Shown one piece after another: positions 8,901 to 14,026 of a stretch of 15,554 bases of DNA. The stretch is taken from assembly GCA_964560325.1 (NCBI GenBank), contig CAZLLV010000019.1, forward strand, positions 1 through 15,554. The letters are read 5' to 3'. Below the pieces are notes generated by a model. The model had not been told where the DNA came from, did not search any database, and saw only the letters and a program-made list of their open reading frames with translations. A program made the position numbers and the translations under genes. This stretch comes from CAZLLV01 sp964560325. GTDB taxonomy: Bacteria; Acidobacteriota; Thermoanaerobaculia; Multivoradales; DATKCC01. Positions within the stretch are counted from its first letter, which is position 1, and the number at the start of each line of letters is the position of its first letter.

Positions 8901-9192
8901 GCGGAGAGAGCGGCGTGACGTCGAGGAGCGGCGCCATCCGAGTCCGTTCGTCGCGCACCGCCGCGTCGCCCGCCACCGGCGCCGTCGTCAGGAGACCGAA
9001 GAGCCCGGCGAGGACGGTGACCACGGCGACGACGATCGGCGCGTCGACCGGAAACCCGCCGCTCCGCGCGTCGTCGACGAACCCGCTCGCCGAGAGGGTC
9101 GCGAGCGCCGCCGCCACGGCGAGGTAGAGCCAGGTCGAGCCCCGGCGGAGCTGGTAGGCGAGCTCGAAGCGGAAGACCTCGACGACCCTCAC
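5911..9192 (-). CDS. ABC-2 type transporter permease fused to M1 family zinc aminopeptidase domain
   Basis: This is a 1093-residue fusion. Residues 1-260 and about 300-580 are two ABC-2 permease halves rich in membrane helices. Each carries a similar element: RDERTRMAPLLDVTPLSPRDRL in the first and WGERDVRMAEMTGVAPVPNG in the second, suggesting an internal duplication. From about 615 on comes a beta-rich M1-peptidase N-domain and then the catalytic domain with HEVAHQWWGH (H949, E950, H953) and a downstream TESLAWYSAL whose E973 is the likely third zinc ligand. That gives HExxH-x19-E rather than the classical x18, a spacing I know from the ABC-permease/M1 family. GTG at 9192 is the start because it overlaps the ATPase stop by 4 bp (GTGA). 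Substrate is unknown; a role in exporting and trimming peptides or envelope quality control is only a guess. The stop lies inside the convergent phosphatase gene. Confidence 0.9.
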   Translation of the reverse strand: MRVVEVFRFELAYQLRRGSTWLYLAVAAALATLSASGFVDDARSGGFPVDAPIVVAVVTVLAGLFGLLTTAPVAGDAAVRDERTRMAPLLDVTPLSPRDRLIGRFGAAFVLAALFAAAVPVGLALAVRAPGVADGLAGPFQPGAYAGAFLLVGLPNAFVATALLFSAATLGRGVGAGYLCGALVFLATMLSKELVADHLGLWRTACLLDPLGLTPLGALWDSWSAAEKGARPVGGDSVLLASRALWVAIAGGALGLARLRFASASALGTPRGAPRRRPWHRVSPEGAEEGPAPSPAAVAVPRVERRFGAAGRARQLLGVTRASCRRIVTGPAFLAVPAAALLLVVTGPELAEGPLGTPAVPVTARVLPLLDDFTLGMLVAALTSWFAGELVWGERDVRMAEMTGVAPVPNGVALGGRLLALGVVLAAVQGFFVAAGVLVQALGGHPRFELAVYARALFELQLVDRLLFVALALAVHVVVDQKYVGHLAVMMVHFWAVFAPSLGLEHHLVAFGSVPAWSYSDLAGFGASLAPHRWLQLHWVGWAVVGTVVAAGLWTRGQRREPVRVRLARRRRPGPLAAGALAFGALVVLGTGVVVLRATEGANGRASGSEREAARAAYERRYGEHAGDPQPSLTATRLRVEIEPERRRVAITAAHRLRNDGGEEIGVVHLTTHPEVTTGPARFDRPAHAVRLDDRLGFRSYRLEEPLRPGESLGLEIEVLVAPRGFPVAGVDSSVTPGSVLFENLDVDGAAGRHWLPWVGYRPGRELHDPGARREHGLGARPAVPLLDDPVARRDGAGRESIDFEAVIGTATDHVAVAPGSLLRSWSVPGRRYFHYAAEAPIRNAWVVASAPYAVHAERWRGVAIEVLHHPGHRWSVERTVHAARVSLEAYSRRFGAYPYRWLRFVEVPGVGSGLRAYPGTVVFSEGFAALAPDTDARGIDLPFAVVAHEVAHQWWGHRLVPAPVEGAPVLTESLAWYSALGVVEEAQGREALDRLLDLMRSEYAKPHASREVPLLRATDWLDVYRTGPLAMQELRDRIGGERVDRALRRLLARHATGTPPHPTTRDLYRELRAVTPEPLQPFLRSLFEEVGP

Positions 9193-10148
9193 CGTGCCAC
9201 CGCCGTTTCCGCCGGGCGGCCGGCGAGCCCGCTCCCCGCACACCCCGCGAGCGCCGCGAAGTAGACGTCCTCGAGGTCGGGCTCCGCCGGTTCGAAGCCG
9301 GGGCCGGGCGGCTCGTCCCCGAAGACGCGCACTCGCGTGCGGCCGGCGAGCCGCCGGGTCGAGAGCACCGGGTGCGCGCGCTCCATCTCGGGCAGATCGG
9401 AGCGGTCGATCGCGCGGCTCCAGATTCGCCCCCGGAGAGCGGCGACCGCCGCGAGCGGCTCCGCCTCGAGGAGGATCTCCCCCACGCCGATGACCGCCAT
9501 CCGGGTGCAGAGCTCGGCGACGTCCTCCACGATGTGAGTGGAGAGGAGGACCACGCCGCTCTCGCCCAGCTCGGAGAGGAGGTTCAGGAACCGCACCCGC
9601 TCGGCCGGATCGAGGCCCGCCGTCGGCTCGTCGACGATCAGCAGGCGGGGCTCGCCCAGGAGCGCCACGGCGATGCCGAAGCGCTGGCGCATGCCGCCCG
9701 AGAAGGCGCCGAGCTTGCGCTTGCGCACCGACCAGAGGTTCGTCCGCCGCAGCAGCGCCTCGACCACCTCCTGGCGCGCCCGGCGGCCGGCGATGCCTTC
9801 GAGCACCGCGAAGTGCTCCAGCAGGGATTCGGCGGTCGAGCGCGGGTACAGTCCGAACTCCTGGGGCAGGTAGCCGAGGGTCTTGCGCAGCTCCTCCTTC
9901 TCGCGGAGCCCGTCGATCCCGCCGAGGTGGACGCTCCCCTCGTCCGGCTCCTGCAGGGTGGCGAGGATCCGCATCAGGGTCGTCTTGCCGGCGCCGTTCG
10001 GCCCGAGCAGCCCGAAAACCCCGCGCGGGATGGTGAGCGTGACGTCGCGCAGAGCGCGCACGCCGGTCGGATAGGTCTTCGACACGCCTTCGATGCGAAG
10101 CTCCGCCGGCGGTCTGCTCGGAGGGACGGGGACGGGGATGGACTGCAT
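9189..10148 (-). CDS. ABC transporter ATP-binding protein (ABC-2 exporter type)
   Basis: This 319-residue ATPase powers the permease/peptidase encoded immediately downstream. Walker A is GPNGAGKTT (49-57), the Q-loop is LPQEFG (Q96), the signature is FSGGMRQRF (149-157), Walker B is LLIVDEP (169-175), the D-loop is GLDP and the H-loop is STH (H205). The C-terminal ~90 residues, ending in a PDLEDVYFAALAG stretch, are the usual tail of CcmA/DrrA-like exporters and may contact the permease. The ATG start has GAGGAG at 10154-10159 (5-nt spacer). The stop overlaps the permease start. It is the first gene of the leftward pair and diverges from the sigma-factor cassette across 171 bp. Confidence 0.95.
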   Translation of the reverse strand: MQSIPVPVPPSRPPAELRIEGVSKTYPTGVRALRDVTLTIPRGVFGLLGPNGAGKTTLMRILATLQEPDEGSVHLGGIDGLREKEELRKTLGYLPQEFGLYPRSTAESLLEHFAVLEGIAGRRARQEVVEALLRRTNLWSVRKRKLGAFSGGMRQRFGIAVALLGEPRLLIVDEPTAGLDPAERVRFLNLLSELGESGVVLLSTHIVEDVAELCTRMAVIGVGEILLEAEPLAAVAALRGRIWSRAIDRSDLPEMERAHPVLSTRRLAGRTRVRVFGDEPPGPGFEPAEPDLEDVYFAALAGCAGSGLAGRPAETAVAR

Positions 10149-10319
10149 GGGGGCTCCTCGCGATCCGGGTGGACGGTTGCGGCCGGCGACGCGCGGCTCG
10201 CGTCTTCACCCTCCGAGTACGACCGAGTCGCGCGACGGTGCACGAAGAGCCCGGCTTCGGCACGCCCGTCCACCGTTTCCCCGCCGGGCCGTATCACCGG
10301 GCGAAAGGAGGCCACACCG
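10149..10319. promoter_or_regulatory. Divergent intergenic region between ABC operon and sigma-factor cassette
   Basis: These 171 bp must hold the promoters for both the leftward ABC/peptidase pair and the rightward membrane-protein/sigma/anti-sigma cassette. I could not identify a convincing sigma-70 (TTGACA/TATAAT-like) or ECF (GGAAC-like) promoter on either strand. It carries a perfect 10-bp palindrome GTCGCGCGAC (10227-10236), which could be an operator half but can also arise by chance at this GC. Ribosome binding sites lie at both ends. Confidence 0.5.
10304..10311 (+). promoter_or_regulatory. Strong Shine-Dalgarno of the cassette's first gene
   Basis: AAAGGAGG stands 8 nt before the ATG at 10320. 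It is the best ribosome-binding site in the window and fixes the start of the membrane protein. It also rules out the long upstream extension of that reading frame, which would run antisense through the ABC ATPase gene. Confidence 0.8.
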
Positions 10320-10985
10320 ATGCGTTCCATCACCCGCACCGCTCTCGTCCTGCTCGCGATCCTCGTCCTCGCCACCCCCGTCCTGCTGCCGGCCCAGGAA
10401 GCGGACCCCGCTCCCGTCGAACCGGCCCCGGCCGGCGAGATCGCCGAGATCGGCACGGCGCACCGGGTCGACGCCGCCGAGGCCCTCCTCGAAGGGCTCG
10501 CCGTTCTCGGCATGTTCGCGCTCGTCGCGCTCGCCCTCGGCTGGCTGATCCGCACGATCATCGAGCAGAAGCGGTGGAACCGGCTCTCGAAGAACCAGAT
10601 CGACGTCCACAACCGGATCCTCGACCGGTTCGGGAGCAGCGAAGAGCTGCTGGAGTACGTCCGCACCTCCGCCGGTACCCGGTTCCTGGAGGCCGCTCCG
10701 ATCGCCGTCCACGCCGAACGCGACAGCTCGCCGCAGGCCCGGATCGTCCGCTCGGTGCAGATCGGCGTGGTGGTCGCCTGCGCCGCGCTCGGCATGCTGC
10801 TGATCAGCGCGAATCTCGAGGAGGAGGGGGCGCGGGTGCTCTTCTCGCTCGGCGTGATCGCCCTCTCGATCGGAGTCGGCTTCGTCGCCTCCGCCGCCGT
10901 CTCCAACGTCCTGTCGCGGCGCCTCGGCCTGTGGGAGCCGGTCCGGCACGGCGGCTCTGGCGAGCGCGACGAGACGGTGCCATGA
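10320..10985 (+). CDS. Conserved-type membrane protein heading an ECF sigma/anti-sigma cassette
   Basis: I do not know a function for this 221-residue protein. It has an N-terminal hydrophobic segment (8-25, either a signal peptide cleaved near LPAQ or an anchor) and a short Pro/Ala/Glu-rich linker. One membrane helix follows (57-80), then a charged cytoplasmic or periplasmic section (84-140) containing DRFGSSEELLEYVRTSAG and RFLEAAPI, and two more helices (145-163 and 172-195). The central DRF..EELLEY segment looks like a short conserved helical domain that I have seen in membrane proteins beside sigma factors, but I cannot name a family. Its stop overlaps the sigma-factor start (ATGA), so it is probably translated together with it and may belong to the same sensing pathway. 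Confidence 0.8.
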   Translation: MRSITRTALVLLAILVLATPVLLPAQEADPAPVEPAPAGEIAEIGTAHRVDAAEALLEGLAVLGMFALVALALGWLIRTIIEQKRWNRLSKNQIDVHNRILDRFGSSEELLEYVRTSAGTRFLEAAPIAVHAERDSSPQARIVRSVQIGVVVACAALGMLLISANLEEEGARVLFSLGVIALSIGVGFVASAAVSNVLSRRLGLWEPVRHGGSGERDETVP

Positions 10986-11596
10986 TCACCGGGATGAGCC
11001 TGCCCCTCGCCTTGCGTGCCGCGACCGCGACCGATGCCCGGGACCTCGACCGAGCCGAGCCGGTGATGGACGAGGAGGAGTTCCGCGCCTTCTACGAGCG
11101 CACGGCACGGCCGCTCTGGGCGTATCTCGCGCGGGTCACCGGCGATCCGCACGCGGCGGACGACGCGCTCCAGGAGGCGTACTACCGCTTCTACCGCGCC
11201 GGCTCCCGCTACGAGAGCGAGGCGCACCGGAGGAACTCGCTGTTCCGGATCGCCACCAACGTGGTGCGCGACGCCGGGCGCCGCTCGGCGCTGCGCCGGC
11301 ACGTCCCGATCGACGGCGAGGGAGCGGCCGGCGAGACGCTCGACGACCGGAGCCCGGCTCCCGAGCGGCGGACCGCCGGCCGGGTCGACCTCGCGCGGGC
11401 GCTCCAGGAGCTCGATCCGACGCAGCGCCGGCTGCTCTGGCTGGCCTACGCCCAGGGCGCCTCGCACCAGGAGATCGCCGACGCGCTCGGGCTGCGGCCG
11501 ATCAGCGTGCGGACGATGCTGCTGCGCGCCCGGCGCAAGGCGGCCGAGGTGCTGCGGCGGCCCGGGCGGCGCGCGGAGGAAGGGGCGGAGCCGTGA
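10982..11596 (+). CDS. ECF-type RNA polymerase sigma factor (sigma-70 family)
   Basis: This 204-residue protein directs RNA polymerase to specific promoters. Region 2 lies at about 33-100 (FRAFYERTARPLWAYLARV, then ADDALQEAYYRFYRA and the NSLFRIATNVVRDAGRR promoter-melting/-10 part). A short linker follows, then region 4 at about 137-191 with ARALQELDPTQRRLLWLAYAQ and the helix-turn-helix SHQEIADALGLRPISVRTMLLRARRK. There is no region 1 or 3, as expected for ECF sigmas. ATG at 10982 overlaps the upstream stop (ATGA). An internal ATG at 11066 (residue 29) would give a start closer to the usual family N-terminus, so the first 28 residues are uncertain. Its stop overlaps the anti-sigma start. 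Confidence 0.93.
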   Translation: MITGMSLPLALRAATATDARDLDRAEPVMDEEEFRAFYERTARPLWAYLARVTGDPHAADDALQEAYYRFYRAGSRYESEAHRRNSLFRIATNVVRDAGRRSALRRHVPIDGEGAAGETLDDRSPAPERRTAGRVDLARALQELDPTQRRLLWLAYAQGASHQEIADALGLRPISVRTMLLRARRKAAEVLRRPGRRAEEGAEP

Positions 11597-12045
11597 GCGC
11601 CGGCGCCTGCCCGCGCGAGCCGGAGCTGCTGGAAGCGCTGGGCCGCGGCTTCGTCGGCCCGGAGCTCGCGGCGCACGCGGCGGAGTGCCCCGACTGCGCC
11701 GACCTCCACGCCGTCGCCTCCGCCGTCCTCGACGACAAGGCGCGGGCGGTGGCCGAGGCGCCGGTGCCGTCGTCCGGCACGATGTGGTGGCGGATGCGCC
11801 TCCGGCAGCGGCGGGAGGCGGAGGAGCGCGCCCGGCGCTCGCTCTGGATCGGCCAGGCGGTGACCCTCTCGGTCGCCGTGGCGCTCGTGCTCACCCTCTT
11901 CGGCGCCGAAGCCGTGGCCGCTCTCCGCCACCTCGCCACCACCCTCCGCCTCGGCAACCCCGTCCTCCTCGCCCTCGCCACCCTCCTCGCCACCGGCGCC
12001 GTCCTCACCCCCGTGGCCGGCTGGCTCGCGCTCCGGCGGCGGTAG
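11593..12045 (+). CDS. Zinc-finger anti-sigma-factor-like membrane protein
   Basis: This 150-residue protein probably binds and restrains the ECF sigma factor encoded just upstream. The N-terminal part carries HX3CX2C (H28, C32, C35), the core of the ZAS anti-sigma zinc motif, with C6 as a possible further ligand. A basic and acidic linker follows (63-82, with MWWRMRLRQRREAEERARR), then two predicted membrane helices (about 84-105 and 122-146). The two-helix C-terminus is a bit unusual, since many ZAS anti-sigmas have one helix and an extracytoplasmic domain. There is almost no periplasmic domain here, so any signal is more likely sensed in the membrane or by a partner such as the cassette's first protein. 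The GTG start overlaps the sigma stop (GTGA), with AGGGG 7 nt upstream. Confidence 0.8.
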   Translation: MSAGACPREPELLEALGRGFVGPELAAHAAECPDCADLHAVASAVLDDKARAVAEAPVPSSGTMWWRMRLRQRREAEERARRSLWIGQAVTLSVAVALVLTLFGAEAVAALRHLATTLRLGNPVLLALATLLATGAVLTPVAGWLALRRR

Positions 12046-12151
12046 GGTAGCCGGCGAAGCCGCAGCGCTTCAGCAGCCCCCGCGAGATCCATCGAGGACG
12101 CGGTCTTCTGCGGCGCCTGGGTGGGCGGGCCAGCACGGTGCCCCGACGCGC
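12046..12151. other. Convergent intergenic spacer between anti-sigma gene and AAA ATPase gene
   Basis: This 106-bp spacer separates two convergent genes. The only structure seen is a short GAAGC/GCTTC stem with a 6-nt loop (12056-12071), without a T-tract on either strand, so it is at best a weak terminator. No reading frame of note was seen. Confidence 0.4.
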
Positions 12152-13459
12152 TCAAGAGCCGGTCGACATGATGCGCCGGCCGGCCACGTAGAACGGGAGA
12201 ACGAGCTGCGTGCCGTGCCGATGCTCCAGCAAGAGCCGGACGTAGGCCTTGAGCATCGGGTTCGTGAAGCGGTAGTAACCGTCGCGCACCTTGGTCAGAA
12301 CTTGCCCACGCCCCTTCGTGAGGTTGCTCAGTGGCGTGCTGAGACCGCCTGGCTTGACCGGGTCTCCCGCAATCTCGGATGCTTTCTCCGCGAGCTCGCG
12401 GACCTGCACGACCGGCTCGGCGGTCATCGCCATCGCTTTCAGGATGATCTCGTAGATATCGCTCTTCTTCCGGGTCGTGACCGTCGCGGTCTCGTACGCC
12501 TCGACGAGGCTGTACTCGCTGGCAGCGATAGCACGCTCCAGGCCGCGCTGGTATTCGTCGTCGCCCACCGTGACCTGTGCAGCGTCGGGATCGTCTTGAA
12601 GAACGCGAATCGCTTCTAGAGATGCGTAGAGGGCGATGAGGTGGACGTACTGCGGGAATCCGTCGGCCAAGCGCACGATGCGCTCAGCCACCCAATCACT
12701 GAACCGGACCTCCGTTCGCCTCTCTCCTCGCTTGAGAATCTCCGACAACTCCTTGAAGCTCATCCGATCCAGCCGGATCTGGGCCAGGGATCGACTCAGA
12801 GATTGGTGCTGCCCAATCAGTTCGGTCAGCGTGTCTGCTACACCCACGATGACGATTTTCGTGGTGCTCCGCGCATCCGAGAACGCTTTCACCATCTCCG
12901 CAAACCGTCTGTGCGTCGCGGTGTCGTCCACGCGATCGTACTCGTCGACGATCAGTAGACGTCCCGCGTCCTGAAAAGCCTTGAGAAGCCTGGCAGTGGC
13001 GACGGAGCGTGTCTGGGCGAGCTTCCGAAAGGTCTGTCGATCTTCGCGCTTGCGCCGGAACCCGCTTCCTTCGAATCCCAGCGCCGCTTCTCGGTGGACT
13101 CCTCGCTCCAGCGTATCGAGCTCCAGATCGCTTCCGAAATGCTCGAGGAACTGCCCGATGATCGAGTCGAAATCGTCGTCGGCGGTACACCGGACGATGT
13201 GGACCCGAGTATCGTCGAAGAGCGACGTGAAGAAGTAGAGGAGTGTTGCGAGTGAGGTCTTGCCGACGCCTCGCTCTCCGAAGATCGCGACCTGCCTGCC
13301 AGGAGACCGAAGCTCGTCGTCGACTCTCTCGATGACGTCTCCGCGCCCGGCGAAGAAGTCGGGCAGCTCGATGGGCGCGAACGGAGTGAACGCCTGGCGG
13401 CAGCGCGCCTCGAAATCGAGGTAACGCTGGCGACTCGGATCATCGATGAATGGTGGCAC
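12152..13459 (-). CDS. Stand-alone AAA/STAND-like P-loop ATPase with C-terminal winged-helix-like region, lower GC than neighbours
   Basis: This 435-residue ATPase belongs to the broad AAA_16/Orc1-like/STAND group. After a short leader it has PDFFAGRGDVIERV (33-46, the F-x-GR element before the P-loop) and Walker A GERGVGKTS (61-69). Walker B is LLIVDEYDRV (168-177) and a sensor-1-like KIVIVGVAD lies at 201-209. An arginine-rich middle, FRRKREDRQ, is at 134-142. The last ~100 residues (about 333-410, including SDIYEIILKAMAM and DGYYRFTNPMLKAYVRL) look like a winged helix. No effector domain is visible. The GTG start is set by GAGGA at 13466-13470 with a 6-nt spacer. Its GC is visibly lower (a 60-base sample is about 58% versus 70% in the carboxylase gene) and codon use is more relaxed, suggesting transfer. 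It lies 27 bp behind the biotin carrier gene, same strand. Function is unknown; defence, mobile-element or regulatory roles are all possible. Confidence 0.85.
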   Translation of the reverse strand: MPPFIDDPSRQRYLDFEARCRQAFTPFAPIELPDFFAGRGDVIERVDDELRSPGRQVAIFGERGVGKTSLATLLYFFTSLFDDTRVHIVRCTADDDFDSIIGQFLEHFGSDLELDTLERGVHREAALGFEGSGFRRKREDRQTFRKLAQTRSVATARLLKAFQDAGRLLIVDEYDRVDDTATHRRFAEMVKAFSDARSTTKIVIVGVADTLTELIGQHQSLSRSLAQIRLDRMSFKELSEILKRGERRTEVRFSDWVAERIVRLADGFPQYVHLIALYASLEAIRVLQDDPDAAQVTVGDDEYQRGLERAIAASEYSLVEAYETATVTTRKKSDIYEIILKAMAMTAEPVVQVRELAEKASEIAGDPVKPGGLSTPLSNLTKGRGQVLTKVRDGYYRFTNPMLKAYVRLLLEHRHGTQLVLPFYVAGRRIMSTGS

Positions 13460-13465
13460 TGCCCG

Positions 13466-13470
13466 TCCTC
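13466..13470 (-). promoter_or_regulatory. Ribosome binding site fixing the GTG start of the AAA ATPase
   Basis: GAGGA on the minus strand, 6 nt before the GTG at 13459, supports this start; no in-frame ATG lies nearby. Confidence 0.65.
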
Positions 13471-13486
13471 GGAAGAACCCAGCGTA

Positions 13487-14026
13487 TCAGCGCTGTCCGT
13501 CGAGCGGTTCGAGATCGAACAGCGGGTCGCCGCCTTCGACGGCCTGGCCGGGAGTGACGTGGATCTTTGCGATGCGGCCGGGGTGCTCGGGGGCGATCTC
13601 GTTCTCCATCTTCATCGCTTCGAGCACCACCACGCCCTGGCCGGCCTCGACCTCGTCGCCCTCCGATACCAGGATCGCGGCGACCCGGCCGGGCATGTAG
13701 GCGGTGACGGTCTGGGAGCCGCCGCCGGCCGCGGCGCCGTGGGCCTGCCGCGCGAGGTGGGTGAGCGGGTCGGTGACGCCGACCGTGTGGAGCGCGGTGC
13801 CGGTCGAGACGCGGTAGCGGTCCTCGCCGTCCGGCGCCACCGCCACCTCGTGCTGGGCGCCGTCGACGATCAGGCTCCAGAGGCCGGCGCCGTCCGCGAC
13901 GTGCTGCGCGTCGACCTCGTAGCGGCGCTCGCCGACCGCCACCCGCCAGCGCTCGCCGTCGCGGCGGATCGTCACCCGCTCCTCGCGGGTCTCGCCGCGC
14001 TCGGTGAGGGTGACGATCAGCTCCAC
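13487..14026 (-). CDS. Acyl-CoA carboxylase biotin carboxyl carrier protein (biotin/lipoyl attachment domain)
   Basis: This 179-residue protein carries the covalently bound biotin that shuttles CO2 from the biotin carboxylase to the carboxyltransferase. The C-terminal domain (about 105-175) has the biotinylation motif VVLEAMKMENEI with Lys139 as the modified residue, preceded by PGRVAAILVSEGDEVEAGQ. The N-terminal ~100 residues are beta-rich (RWRVAVGERRYEVD, WSLIVDGAQHEVAV) and resemble the region between biotin carboxylase and BCCP in fused propionyl-/acyl-CoA carboxylase alpha subunits. The protein therefore looks like the back half of such a subunit made as a separate gene. The GTG start at 14026 has GGGAGGGG just upstream (14030-14037) and overlaps the biotin carboxylase gene by 10 bp. 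I chose it over upstream extensions, which would run antiparallel-frame through the carboxylase. Confidence 0.9.
   Translation of the reverse strand: MELIVTLTERGETREERVTIRRDGERWRVAVGERRYEVDAQHVADGAGLWSLIVDGAQHEVAVAPDGEDRYRVSTGTALHTVGVTDPLTHLARQAHGAAAGGGSQTVTAYMPGRVAAILVSEGDEVEAGQGVVVLEAMKMENEIAPEHPGRIAKIHVTPGQAVEGGDPLFDLEPLDGQR

Noticed and set aside
6007..9264. A 1085-codon open frame on the plus strand
   Set aside because: It lies wholly antisense to the permease/peptidase gene, its product is Arg/Pro/Gly-rich with no domain, and such frames are expected from third-position GC bias.
9193..10263. Upstream extension of the permease/peptidase frame to 10263
   Set aside because: It would run through the ABC ATPase gene in another frame and is Arg/Pro-rich nonsense; the GTGA overlap at 9192 is a better start.
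12056..12071. GAAGC/GCTTC stem as a rho-independent terminator
   Set aside because: Only 5 bp and no T-tract on either strand.
12641..12974. Short plus-strand frames opposite the AAA ATPase
   Set aside because: No recognisable motif and they lie opposite the Walker B-containing part of the real gene.
12046..13500. Mobile island with direct repeats, integrase or toxin partner around the AAA ATPase
   Set aside because: No recombinase, no flanking repeats longer than chance and no second low-GC gene; only a single-gene acquisition can be supported.
13504..13525. GTTCG/CGAAC stem near the carrier gene's 3' end
   Set aside because: It lies inside the coding region of the carrier protein and is short; likely chance.
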